Assembly: GCA_023846275.1 (NCBI GenBank)
Contig: JAIUJO010000230.1
Location: forward strand, 255,501 to 319,500
DNA from: Vanilla planifolia
Lineage: Eukaryota; Streptophyta; Magnoliopsida; Asparagales; Orchidaceae
Direction: 5' to 3'
DNA: 64,000 nt
Part shown: positions 1-12,201 of the stretch, piece after piece
Layout: each line of letters opens with the position of its first letter
How positions within the stretch are numbered: position 1 is the first letter of the stretch
Program-made: the position numbers and the translations under genes
The notes under the pieces: model-generated
Seen by the model: the letters and a program-made list of their open reading frames with translations, nothing else
Told to the model about the DNA's origin: nothing
The model's database searches: none

Positions 1-3000
1 TAAAATATAAAATATTATAAATAGAAAATAATAATTATATTAAAAATTTAAATAATATATATTTCTAAGAAATACAAATAAGCACCTACTAAAAAATTAA
101 ATAAAAGAAAAAACATATAAACAATAGAATAAATAAAACATCAAAAATATTTAGTGTTTCGAATATTTAATAATATTCTTTTCATTTCTCAAGAAAAAAT
201 CAAAACAAACTTTGACAATTCAATTTTGATTTTTTATGCCAAACTAATTAATCTCACTGTAATAATCTCTAATTAATTTTAATTATGCTTTCAAGAAGGT
301 AGTTTTAGGAAAACTTATATGGTTTTTACAAAATAATATTTTTGCACAAAATCAATCAATTTAAAATCAAGTGCATCATAAAACGAATCTCTTGGTTGTC
401 ATGACCGTTATAATAAAACAAATTTAGAAACACTTTTTCAACTTTAGCAAACCATTATCTCAAAATATTTTTATTCTTAAACAATAAATAGATTAAACAA
501 AAAAAGGGGACACAAATATTTTGAGGTGATTCTAAAAAACAATTGCTTGCATTTCTCTTAATCAACTAAAATAAGTTTCAATAAACAACACTTATTATTG
601 TAGCTACTAGTAGCAAAAGCTTAAAAAGAACTAAATTTTTACCCTTGGTTATGTTGGACTAACTTCAAAAAAGACTCTTCTTACCCATTGACACTTAAAA
701 GGCACCTCACTCAACACTATTCTTTCAGCAACAACTAGGTACAAGTCACGTCAATGAACATATAACATTATAGTTTACACAATTATTAAATACTGGAAGA
801 AATAATACATCAAAATTTATATAGATTATAAAAAGATAATATGATAAAATAATTAAATAATATGAAAGAAAGCTACAAATTAATCTGTGGAACTTTAAAG
901 TAATAGAAAAGTTGTTAAACCAAGTAAAATAGTAAATAAATTAGCAATCAAGCAAATAAGACAAATGATGATACCATAGTGCAAAAAAATCAACAGCTTT
1001 TTCTTTATTTAAGTATGACATTACTTGGTAATAGATTCATTGTTATATTTTTTAAAATATTATTTTGTATTTATATGAATCATATGAAATATAAATAATT
1101 CAAGAAATTTAAATAATAAAGATCTCATTCTTAAAAGAATAAAAAATTCTATCCTTATATTACACTACATACTTTGTTATATATTTAATATTGTTTAGTT
1201 CATGCCCTATCTAATCTTCAAATGACTATATCATATGTTATAACATATGTTGTAATTTTGTATGAATCTTTAACGTTATGCATCTTTACACACTACTTAG
1301 GTTGCCACTTTATGTCAAAATATGATAAGAATATCAAAGTAGTATAAATAGTGTATTTGATGAAAATTGCGCATAATCTTATTTGACTTATGTTTTATTA
1401 GTTGTCTTGAAATATCAATCATATTGTAAGATAGTTGAAAGGTACAAATGCATAAAGCATAGGTAATATATAATTTTATTGCTTTTACAAATTATAATAG
1501 TTGATCAATTTAAAGAATGAAATGTATATATATTAAATATTTATTAAGATATATTTATATGCATGTAACATGTATGAAATGCATGCCTTATTATCTCCCA
1601 AATTCAATTTTCAAGAGCAATATAATATAAGAACATTTGTCATATCAACATAAAGGGATAGTTTTATAATTGTAAATAAAATAAAGTACATTTACTGAGT
1701 TTTAAAGTGGGAATTAGTTCATCAAATGCTAAAGAAATGTTTTCTAGATTTACAAGTTCAACTACACAAGAAAAACTACTAGAACTCATTCACTTACAAT
1801 ATCAAGCGAATTACATAGTAAAACATTTTATCAAACTCTTTAATTAGTTAATCAATGTTCAATTTTAAAACACATGATTCAAATATCACTCAAAAAAGTA
1901 ATTATTAACAAAAACATGATTCATCAATAAATAGTTTCATAATAAAGTGTTCAAGACGTATAACTATTTGTATTTCACTTAAGCAACTTTTTTTTTATCA
2001 TATAAACATAACAATTACTAAAAATAGTTTACTATTAAAGTGTTTTTAAAATTATGGAAACTACAATGAATATGTAATTATAAACAATAAAATCAAATTT
2101 TTAATAAAAAATAGCTGAATTTTTTTATAATTAAGCAAAAAGTATTATAATGATAAGTGAATCAAGAAATATGAAAATCTAAAAAATCATAATATCATCA
2201 TTGTTATAAACTATTTGAACATTTTTAAATATTTACTAATCGTAATATGAATTTCTTAATAATAGAAAAATATTGCATTAGAAATAAAAAAACACTAATT
2301 AATATGTATAAAAAAATTATTAGGATATTAAAATGCTCAATGTATTGAAATCTATGTGCAAAACATATTTATTAGAAAATGTTTTCAAGAGTTAATGTGC
2401 AAGAAATTAACCAAACGAGATTGTGAACATTATATAAAAATCTATAATTTTAGAACTTAAGTGCGCGACAAATTACTTGTGTGGGCATGCTTTATATGGG
2501 TACAATACCTTTTTTAAAAGTTTATAAACGTTAGAGGTGGATATAAAGAATACTCAGGCATATGTGAGTATATTTTTTCTTTTGTACACCTAGATAACAA
2601 GGAGTATTTTACAAATCAGAACATAGTTTACATTATTTATGTGGTCTTAGGTGGTGTCTCACTTTATTGTTGTACTCTATTTGTCCATTACATAAATAAT
2701 ATTTGCCTTGGTTTATTTACTGGCATATGTTTATTAATATTTCATAAAATTATTTTTCTTTATTATTTTATTTATTATTTTATACGTTATCTCTTTTATT
2801 TCAATTATCAATATAAATTAAATGTTTTTGATGTTTAATAATATTTATTATTTTTCATTTTTACTTTCAAAAAATTATGTTAGTATTATTTTGTTAAACA
2901 TTCTTTTCTTATCGTTAATAAATAATATTTTTTACGAATATTGTTTAATGCTTTAAGTTTGTAAAATTTCATATGTTTTGACTTGACTATTTTCTATATG

Positions 3001-5340
3001 TTGGTATGCTTCCCAAAATTATGCAACTTTTTTTTTGATATGGCATATTAATATTTTTTAAATTAAATACAAAACATTCAATAATGCAAATGGTTTTAGA
3101 TTTTTTACTATATGATATTTTGTTAATTTCAAAGATGCACTTCTCTCCATATCATGATAAATATATTGATTATTGAATTTCCTTTTACAGTTATGGTTAA
3201 TTTATGACTTATGCAAAAAGCTTGTTTATTACAAATTATAAATTACCTTAATTATTTGTGCTCTATTTATTGACAAAATATTTTTATTTGTTATACTCGG
3301 TTATTACATTTAAATTCTTAAAACTATTTTTTAATATATTCTGACAAGTATTTAATGTTTTAAATATTTTATTTTTCTTATATAAGTAAACTTTTGAGAT
3401 ATTCTTCAGCAAATGAATTTAAAATGCCCAATAAAATCTTTTATTAAAAATATGATTCTTATTAGATAATATAGCCAAAATTTCCGAAATTAAGGCATGG
3501 GTATTTAGTGATGCATTTAAAAATTCTATAAAACTAAAAAAGTTAAAAATATTACTATTAAATTTTAAAATATTATTATTTTATCAAAAATATGTCAGAA
3601 CAAGCAAACGATCACAAATGTAAGAAATAAAAATATATGAAACTATTCAGACGATGGAAAATTCAAAATATGTAGATTTATTTGTATAACATGTCATGAA
3701 GTTGCATTTGGTTTACTTATCGCAAAGTTTTAAAATTATAAATCATGCTGTACTCCAAGTATCAGAAAGGTGTTATTGTAATTTAAAAAAGCATATAAAT
3801 TTTAAAAATATTATAACATATCCAAAGATTTATTGAAGAACAATTATATTTTGTTTATATAAACTGTACAAATGTATAAGAAAAAATATAATAAAACAAA
3901 TATAATTAACATATAAATTATTTTACACATTTGTACAGAAGATTAACAAAACAATTTCAAAATTATTTAATTCAACAAAAGATACACATTATAATAAAAA
4001 TTAAAAAATTGTAGATTTAAAAATGCAAATATCCCATAGAGTAATGGAATGATAAAACTGTTAAAAAAATTCCACAGTATAATTATTAAAAAAACATTCT
4101 TGTTGCAGACTACACAAAAATTTTGTTAAGAAAAATTATCAAAATTTTAATATTTTAAAATAAATCAGTACTAAGTAGATCGTATAAACATGTCACTAAA
4201 ACAAAATCATACCTCATAATTAATGTTGTTTAGTTGGACATATAGAGGGTATCTAACAATATTAATTGCAATTTTTTGTTCTTTGTAATACAAAAATTTA
4301 GATATCATGTTAATGTTTTTGTAATATAATGCATAGTTTCAATACTCGGTTAAAAAATATTGAACATTTTGTATGTATCATTATAGAGAAGTTAACTTTT
4401 TTAGAAGAATATTTTTATTCTTTGTTTAAAATAATTTTCTAATTTTTTATTTATAAAAATATATTTTACATACAAGTTGTAAATTATTTTAAATTATTAA
4501 AATTATTCCTATTTTGTATGATTTTTGACAAATTAATCTTCCTTGAATAATTTATTCCTTTTGGTTTGTGAGCTCAAAAGCCGTGCATTAGCAAACTTTG
4601 CATATTATTTTGAAGATTTTACACATTTTTATTTTTTTTTACTTTCTTATTTTAATTAAGTTTTTTTTTTCGCAATATGAAACACAATATTAATTGTTTT
4701 CAAAATTTATCAATGTGATGTTAAAGAAAATTTTGAAATAATATAAATTTTTAGTTATGATAACTATTTTCTCATGTTAAATTTTTAATTTTTTTTAATA
4801 CAAATTTTCATTGTCTGTAGTTGTATAGCAATTTCTTTGACATGTTACCTAAACAACTTTAACATTTCAAATGTTCTATATTTTAAATTATTGAAAATAA
4901 ACAATTGATTTTTTTTCCTTATTTTGATTAATTTAAATAATATATTATAAAATATCTCTTATTTTTTAATTATAATATTTTCTTATGTATTTTTTCTATG
5001 TGAAAGATAACTCATTTTGCTTCACAATTTCGATGCATTGTAATAATTGTACAAATTTTTAAACACATCAAACATTTAGTTATATTTAGACTCATAGTAA
5101 CTTCTTATTTTTTGTTTCAATAGTAATAGCATTTATGGAATAATTTCTTTAAACAATTATACGTAATGCTTTAGGAAATTTAATTCTTTATTTTATTTTT
5201 GAAAATAAACTGAAGAATATTCTAATTTATGTCAAACTAAATAAAAAAGAAAATGAAGTAGATAAGTTTGAAAATAGAAAATTAATACTAATAAAAACTA
5301 ATTCTTGACTAATATATTTTTAGAAATGTAAAAATATGGA
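1..5340. other. A+T-rich gene-free stretch
   Basis: I see no gene here. Open frames are short, the longest being 65 codons at 2641-2838 with a run of Phe, Tyr, Ile and Leu, as expected from chance in A+T-rich DNA. There are many A and T homopolymer runs, for example around 4630-4675. No protein motif of a transposon is recognisable, although the texture is like the unassigned parts of the S blocks further on. The only structured item I found is the inverted repeat near 3.84-3.96 kb, listed separately. Confidence 0.6.
3841..3960. repeat. Imperfect inverted repeat (hairpin, MITE-like)
   Basis: CTGTACAAATGT at 3864-3875 is matched exactly by its reverse complement at 3927-3938. Outside this 12-bp core the similarity continues imperfectly over about 40 bases per arm (about 3841-3882 against 3920-3960). 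The two arms are separated by a short A+T-rich loop. This could be a decayed miniature inverted-repeat element or a chance palindrome. No transposase and no clear target-site duplication were seen. Confidence 0.45.
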
Positions 5341-7000
5341 AAATAATGTCACAAATTCTCCATGAACCATCTTTCTTTAGGCTTTTAGGGGTTGGAGTGA
5401 CAAGTGGACTACATCTTTCACTTATGAATGCTTTTTCTAATAAGTCTTGGACTTGTTAGGTGAATTCATGATGCTTAAAGGACATCATCGAATTATGTGA
5501 TAAATTTTGTATAGGTCTACAACATGTTTGATGTAATGAAGGGATAGCAAACCTTGGGATTCCATTGTTAAAATTTTAGGGAAGATAAATAAAATTGATT
5601 TTATTGTTGGAGTTGTAATATTAAGTACTTGTATGGCTCAAATAAAAAATCTATTAAAAAATTCTTGATCTATTACATCATAAGACATAAATAAGTTTTT
5701 CTTAGTTGGAGTGGTAGGTGGTTGCATCTTAATAGGTTGGATGTCATCGTAGATGTTGATGGGTGTAGCGTAAATTTTTTCCAATGATTTGTTAAATTGT
5801 AGATTTATGCATTTGCTGCAAGAAGGACATCATAGTCATCTAACAAGGGTCATCATAAATAATATTTTCTTGTGGCATAAAAACAAGATCACATAAAATC
5901 TCTTTTGAAGTATTGGAAAATTGAAGTGGTATAGTTCTTTATTTAGCGACATAAATGGATATTGTTTTAATAAAAAAATAATGTATGGGTTTGGGTGATC
6001 AGTGGTCCCATGTTTGCTGCATGTTGAACCATTTGTAAAAATGCCATTGATTATAATGCTATTATTAATAATGAACTTACAATCCTTTTCTCCAAACTTG
6101 ACAAAGGCATTGAAAGCAATGACATGTCTTTAATCGTCACTTCTCTTGGGTTAGGTAAACATCTTTCTCATAATTGTAATGGCCAAGCGTCATCAATGGC
6201 CTTATTGGAGTAGTCACTCTCCTAGTAGGAATAAGAAGCATATTCATTGATTTCCTATTCTTCCCTGGTGTCAAATTACCAACAATTCTCTTTTGCAATA
6301 TATGTAATTGTATGTTATTATACTATTATATGACCTCACCTTGTACATTGGGAACAAGATACCTTAGGAATTAATGAATAGGTTTGTTGGTTTCAATAGT
6401 GAGTCCAAGGATAGTGATTCATATGGGATTTGTTGGTACATTACTCCTAGATTATGTAACAAACGTGGATTAAAAGTTTTAAGTTAGCTGATAGTTCAAC
6501 TCTTTTGGTTAGATAAAGCTTTTTTTGGTGTTAAACTCATTAGCAATCCTATGGACCTCTTCCAAACTGTGAATTATCTGCCTAATGAGCTCCTTCTTCA
6601 TATATTGTCTATTCCCAACTCAAAATTAGGAAGAAATGACCAAAGGGTGTTCATTAACACACAACATAAATGGTACTCATTAGAATGAGTAATTCACTAA
6701 TTAACATATTTTTCTTCATATGTTAGGCAAGTTGTTGGTCATGTAGCTGATTCTTTTATCAGAGTTATATTTATTTCCATTAGTGGTGATTCCCTTCTTA
6801 ATATTGGGTGTCTCTGGTTTCTATTTATAACTCAGTTTCATTGGCAAGTTTCATTGCTGAAAACCACACTTTTATTTTTCATTAGGTCTAAACCATCAGA
6901 AGCAATGGTCAAAGGAAAAATTCAATGTAGTTTTTAAGATTTATGCGGTATTCAGATATGAGTTTTGCATTATCATATTTTATGGTTGTTAGCAATATTA
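5340..7000 (-). mobile_element. Ty3/gypsy fossil A (gag end, protease, start of RT)
   Basis: Read on the minus strand, pieces resemble a plant gypsy polyprotein in the right order. There is a gag C-terminal stretch around 6.5-6.9 kb. Next comes a protease-like stretch around 5.9-6.1 kb that includes DHPNPY, like the HPxPY motif that follows the DGGS active site in plant gypsy elements. Last is a stretch at 5.34-5.55 kb that looks like the region just before and into reverse transcriptase. The element is clearly broken, with many breaks, and is old. No LTR could be assigned. It may be a separate insertion from element B, which starts about 0.9 kb to the right. The family call is inferred from short conserved words, not from an alignment search. 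Confidence 0.45.
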
Positions 7001-7940
7001 GGTTTGATAAAAGGCTGGTTCATTTTGAGCTTGTTCTTAGGCAATTCTAAAACCATATTCCTCTTACTTTGCTTGAATTGGTTACATTCTAATTAGAAGA
7101 TCATGGAGGGTCATTTATGACTAGTTGTTATGTGGGTGCTCCATGTCGAAAGTGCTATAAGATATCATGTGCATAAATTGTACCCATTAGAAAAAAGAAA
7201 AGAAAAACGCTTTAAGCTTTCTCTCTTTTTTTCAAATTTGGGTGCCAACAAAAGAAAATTCAAAAGAAGGCTTTGTTTAGCTTTGCTTTTTTATCCATAT
7301 GGCAAACATTGGAATAATCAAACTCTAAAGCAAGGTTTGATGCTTATCAAGAAACCTTGAAAGGCAACACACATAGATAGTTGTCTAAGGAAACTTTAGT
7401 CAAGTGGGAACGAAGGACAACAAAAAGGGCATTCCATATGTTAAGCTTACAACCACTATAATAGCACAAAGAAAGGCTATTTGGAACAGTGTTTGATAAA
7501 ACTAATTTTGTGATAAAGAAATAAATATGCATCGAAAAATTTTAGTAAAAATTATGGAAAACCCAGAGTAATGAATTAATTTACACGCAAAGTTTTTTCA
7601 AAAACTTTAGATAATACAATTAAGAATAAGAAGGAAGGCAATAATAGACAAAAGTGGCAATCCAAGAAAACATCATGTGATTAAGTCAACAGAGAAACAT
7701 AGTATAGGGAAATAGCATAACAAAAAGGAATCAATGAAATTAAAAGAAACAACAAAGTAAAAAGAACAATTATTCAATTGTGATAAGAAGATGTTGTAAT
7801 AGAGTTGTAGGTAACAACTTTTGGAGGACCATGATTCAATACATTATTGTTCTCATTATGATTAATCCTAGACCTCAATAAGACAAAATGAAAATAATTA
7901 ACTTTTAGACAAGCAAAGATCATTCTTTTCAAAGGGTATA
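7000..7940. other. Unassigned spacer between gypsy fossils A and B
   Basis: About 0.9 kb without a recognisable gene. The short open frames (76 codons plus at 7130-7360, 61 codons minus at 7347-7532) carry no known motif. The stretch may hold the leader or LTR of fossil A, but no matching partner repeat was found. Confidence 0.4.
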
Positions 7941-9110
7941 TGATGCTGAGTACATTTAGAATTCTATTAAGATCTAAATTAGAGCCAACAGTACTAAAGA
8001 TGCTTAAAAGATTATTAGAGAATATAAAAAGAGCACTCTGTAATAAACATGATTTTGTAACGCGAGCCATAATTAAGAATTTTTTAAAGATTGACATTCC
8101 AAAACTGTAGCATAGATTATTAATTTGTGTAAGAAACATCAAATTAAACACAAAACCCTACAAAAGAGGTTTGACACATCTAATTTCACACATATAAAAT
8201 AAAGATTTTAGACAAACACTATGTGAAGTACTCTAATAAAAATTGTAACTTTAACTATAGATTGCTACCTAAAAAATAAAATTTACTAAAAGATTAAACC
8301 TTTGCTTGAAGATGTGGATAAACCAAAGCAAGAATTTGTTTGGCTATCAACTATCTTGATGGATGGTTTGTCATATTCGATCATTGTCTATCACAAGAGA
8401 TTTGATTACTCATTCTCCTGGTGGAAATTTTTTCACTTTTAATCCTTCAGTCCTACGAATGAAGTTTGAATCCTTCAAACTAGGGCTGAGTGTATACATT
8501 TTGCCCAAAAAGGTGCAAGTACACAAAAAAAATAAATTTTATTTTATCATTTTTTCTAATATGATGAACGTCTTTATTCGAGAGATTTTTAAATATTCAT
8601 CACTAATTGAAGAAAATGAAAAATAATAAAGAAAACTATGAAGTTAATTGAATTAAACATTTCTAAAACAGATTCTAAGTCTCAGGCAATGGTAATGGTG
8701 TATGGCGAAAAGGCGAGATGAAATCGATGCAGTGCAAATTGGTGTCTCCGCACATTCGTTTTATGTTTTTGGTAGGAGGCAGTCGTGCAAACAAGAATAG
8801 GTTATGGGACTAGAGGGTTGGTATTTTTCATTGTAGGTTAGTGTAGGTCAAACATTTGTCAATTAGTGTTCTCATTTAAATTCAAGACACGTGGGACTGT
8901 TGGTCAGCTCGAGGGATGAAACTGGGTGATAATAGTGGTTGACAACAATGTTGACAATAGCAAATGGTGAAGAACAATGATAGATAGAAAAATTAGTTAA
9001 AAAATTTTAATTCTGAGCATTTCTAAAATATTTTTCAAACAAAATTTTCATCAATGAACTTGTGGGACTACATTACACCAGCAAATGTATATTTGTGAAC
9101 TATTTTTAAA
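7941..9110 (-). repeat. Left LTR of gypsy fossil B (3' LTR)
   Basis: This stretch aligns by eye with 12202-13330. Shared landmarks are TGATGC at the left edge (7941 and 12202), a block containing GATTATTAG (about 8012 and 12249), GATTAAACCTT (about 8292 and 12536), GGATGGTTTGTCAT or GGATGGTTTCTCAT (about 8361 and 12608), and a right-hand block ending TTTGTGAACTA or TTTGTGAGCTA (about 9110 and 13330). The right edge is uncertain by some tens of bases. Confidence 0.6.
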
Positions 9111-9379
9111 AACTTCTAGATCATCCGCTATAGGTGAAAGAGGGATTTGCCCAATCATATCAGGGTGGTGGGTACAGTAGTGTAGGATATCATAGGTAAG
9201 CCAAGATTTCTTGGTTAGAGGTTTGCACTTCCAACAAATTAAAAATTTTTGAACTCTACAACATTGGTAAAACTTACCCCATGATCTATATTCTTTGCCA
9301 TAAAACCCCTACCTATTGTGAAGGCTAATCTACTTGTATGGTTTACTTAACATGATTGAATCAAACTCAAATGGCTCAC

Positions 9380-9640
9380 AATATATTAGATGTGGTGTTT
9401 TATAAGAAACTAAATTTTTAATGTTAAAGGTTCCACTAATCCTACACTCGTCTAACAAATCCAACACATGCATTTGTTCCTAATTTTTGAACAATCCTAA
9501 ATGGTCTAGCTCCATGGGCTTGTAATTTTTGTGAACTCCAAGAGGCAACTATTCTAACCTAACTCTAATTATAATGGTCTTTTTCATGAAAGTTTCTAAT
9601 ATTTCTTTAAGATTTGCTAATTTTATATATCATTTATTAT
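9380..9640 (-). pseudogene. Integrase C-terminal (GPY-like) remnant in gypsy B
   Basis: The minus strand contains a stretch reading KLQAHGARPFRIVQKLGTNA, which resembles the GPY/F region at the C-terminus of plant gypsy integrases (KLxxRxxGPFxIxxxxxxNAY). This module helps integrase choose its target chromatin in intact relatives. It sits next to the 3' LTR, where the pol end belongs. It is a fossil and has no expected function. Confidence 0.6.
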
Positions 9641-9879
9641 TTAGATTAATTTTTAGATATGATTTTATAGGAAGTAAAAGAAAAAAAATAGAATTTTAAA
9701 AGTGTACCAGTAAATGAATAAGAATAATAAATGATATTAGCTTATAATTATGAGCCTATATAATAGGTGATAGGTTTGGTAAGGTGGTGGTTAACTCCTT
9801 AATTATAGGAAAGAGGAATAAGTCTCTTTGATCAAGGATCTTTCTAACTTCGGTAATGTAGTCAAGTTTAAATTTTGTC

Positions 9880-10360
9880 TTTCCCTTTTCTTTATTCATG
9901 GGCAAAGAATTTTCTATAAATTAGCTTGGCTTAAGTGATTGGGATCTCCCTTAAGATAGAAAGGGTGAAATGCGATGATCTTTTCTTCATAAACAAAAGA
10001 TCACATGTTAGTCTTATCCTTCAAAATCACATCCCTATAAAAGAGCCATGATCCTTCATGGATAAGATGACCTGCTTGCATAAGTATAACATCACATAAA
10101 ACTTAGTTGTTATATCTATCCAATTGTAAGAGTCCATAACAACATTGCATATTAAGTATAAAGGTTTTATTTAACCAAGACACAGAGTAGAGGATTGGGT
10201 GTTTCAATAAAGAGGCTCTTGTTTTCTTAGTTGAATAAGGGGATATTATGTTAATGTAACTACCAATATCTATAATCATCATATGTTGTTGTTCTTTAAT
10301 TTTTATGCTAGTGCTAAAGATATTAGTGCACTTCCAGTCATCTTATGATTATGCAGTTTT
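9880..10360 (-). pseudogene. Protease remnant in gypsy B
   Basis: Minus-strand words match the retropepsin-like region of plant gypsy elements in order: an IIDIGS-like active-site loop, then HPxxYxVSWLNKT, then VLCDV with AGH (the CDVxPMxxGHxxLGRPW block), then a YSF-like stretch. In intact elements this aspartic protease cuts the gag-pol polyprotein. It lies downstream of the gag remnant as expected. It is broken and old. Confidence 0.65.
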
Positions 10361-10449
10361 AATGGTGCATTTCACTATTAATTTTCTATGTTTTCTATTT
10401 CCTATTTAATTTTCTCATCATGCTTTATGTTTTTCTCTTGCTTTGATTT

Positions 10450-11700
10450 TTCTTTCTCATTAACACTTTCTAGTCTCATAGTCAAGGAACTCTTTAGGAA
10501 GCTTAAAGCTAAATGTCTCTTTTAATGGCACATAAAATAGGCAATTCTAGATTATGTTAGTTGGCTTAAAGAAGGTTGTGAAAGTGTAGATGGCAATATG
10601 ACTTTGGGAGGTTTACAAACAATGACGAATGAGGTAGATGAAGTGTGAGTATGAGTGTGTTGAGAAATTATGGTGTGGGTCTTTAAAGAGTTTGGCTCAT
10701 CATTTCCTTTAAAATAAGTTCTATGTTTTTTTAACATTTTAATTATATGATAAGCTTTCTTTACAGTAGTAGCATTTCTCAAGTTAAGCTTAGTATGTAT
10801 GTATTGTTTTAAACCCACCCTTAAATAAGATAGTCCTATAAGCTCAGGTTCATCTATATCACATTTAGATTTTTAATTTTCAAATTTGTAAATGAACTCC
10901 ACAATAGATTTACCACCTTAAGGAACTCTTTATCATTTATCTAATATTTTGGCATTATGGCTATTGGAACAAACTTGTTCTATAATCTAACCATAATATT
11001 TCTCCAAGTTTGGGGTACTTCTTCATCATCGATAACATATTATCATTCTAAGTTTCTAAAGAATCTACATGCAACACCCATGAGTTTATTCTTAATAAAT
11101 TGATATTTGTTTTACTTACTAATTTGATGTCAATCAAAATAATCATCCACATTATTCTACCAATCAATGTAATATTTAGATCATGGCTACGATAAAATAT
11201 TAGGGCATCCAATTTCAAATTTGCGAAGTACTCTTTAAATTGATGCTTGTTAAGTCTTTCCTCCTTACTAGATATGTTTAGATCATCATTTTGGTTTGAC
11301 TCATCTGAATGTTTATTTCATCTTCTATGATCATGATCTCTTCTATAGATATCTTAATTAGAGTCATCAAAAGGATCATTATGTCTTTCAAAGTTTCTAT
11401 ATCTTCTAGGATCTCTTTCTTCTAAATCATTATGTATGACACTTCTTTTATTATCCCTTTCTCTTTTAAGATTTCAGTCACATTGTTGGCTTAGGAGGCT
11501 TTGACAATCCATTTGGGTTATTTGGGCTACATATTGGTATATTTCTAGTATAGGATCTTGGTTTACATTTTGTCTTTGGTTTTGAAGCAATTCTAGATCT
11601 TGATCTACTATTTGAAGAAAAGAAAATAATTTAAAATATCTTCCTTTTTCTTTTGTTATAAACAAATATGAAATCAAAGAAATTATTGCTATAAACTAGC
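10450..11700 (-). pseudogene. gag remnant in gypsy B
   Basis: The minus strand carries an acidic and basic N-terminal part (Glu-Gln-rich open stretch at 11474-11677), then an Arg-His-Asp-rich segment (about 11.3-11.45 kb). Next is the capsid-like core with KNKYQFIKNKLMG and a Trp-containing segment near 11.0 kb. A CCHC-like knuckle, with words resembling CYKCxxxGHxAxxCP, lies near 10.5 kb. This order is typical of plant gypsy gag. Its 88-codon open part at 10552-10818 contains a His-Thr run encoded by a short GT-type repeat. It is a fossil with several breaks. Confidence 0.55.
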
Positions 11701-11913
11701 AAAGTTGAGATGACATATGCTTATAGAAAAATGGCAAATGATTGAGGTAGCTGCTTTTGCTAGACTTCCTCTTAGATAGAACTAAATAGTTTTCAAGAAA
11801 GATGGTGGGGAGCCATATCACTACTTTTGTACCACCTCCAAAAAAAAGTTTGTCCAAAACTAGATAAGATTTTCTTAATCAATAAACTAAGGAAAAAAGA
11901 GAAACAATTGTTT

Positions 11914-11996
11914 GAAATTTTCTTTGTAGAAAAAAATTATCCGAAATTTTTTTGTAAAAAAAATTATCCGAAATTTTTTTGTAGAAAAAAATTTAA
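11914..11996. repeat. 27-bp tandem repeat, about three units
   Basis: Units starting at about 11914, 11943 and 11970 share a core of GAAATTTTTTTGTA followed by an A-run and TTATCC. The array lies between the gag start and the right LTR of gypsy B, in the untranslated leader. It produces a chance plus-strand open frame (11827-12069) that repeats Lys-Asn-Tyr-Pro-Lys-Phe-Phe-Cys. This frame is not a gene. Confidence 0.75.
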
Positions 11997-12180
11997 AATT
12001 TTTCAAGTAGAAAATAAAGATACTTTTTTAAATAAAAAAATTATAATATTTTTGAAATTAAAAAATTAGTTGGAGACTAATGTTGATCTATTAATTAGAA
12101 GATTTTTTTAGTAGAAAAGTTTGTCTAATATGAAACTTGAATGCATTAAATAAAACAAAAAAACTTTATTTTTAAAAAAT

Positions 12181-12197
12181 CATACTCTATGGTACCA
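12181..12197 (-). promoter_or_regulatory. Primer-binding-site-like motif of gypsy B
   Basis: On the minus strand this reads TGGTACCATAGAGTATG, which resembles the common plant retrotransposon primer site complementary to initiator tRNA-Met (TGGTATCAGAGC). It ends four bases from the proposed 5' LTR edge at 12202, the expected position. The match is imperfect because the element is old. Confidence 0.5.
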
Positions 12198-12201
12198 AAG
12201 T

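Noticed and set aside
2641-2838. Hydrophobic 65-codon open frame that might encode a membrane peptide
   Set aside because: Phe, Tyr, Ile and Leu are the expected residues of random A+T-rich DNA, and there is no support from context.
7774-8151. 125-codon minus-strand open frame as a gene
   Set aside because: It straddles the edge of the gypsy B LTR, and the matching part of the other LTR is not open.
11914-11996. CRISPR-like array
   Set aside because: The units are directly adjacent with no spacers, few in number, and lie inside a plant retrotransposon.
11827-12069. Lys/Phe/Asn-rich open frame with repeated KNYPKFFC
   Set aside because: It comes from a 27-bp tandem repeat in the leader of gypsy B, on the strand opposite to the element's genes.
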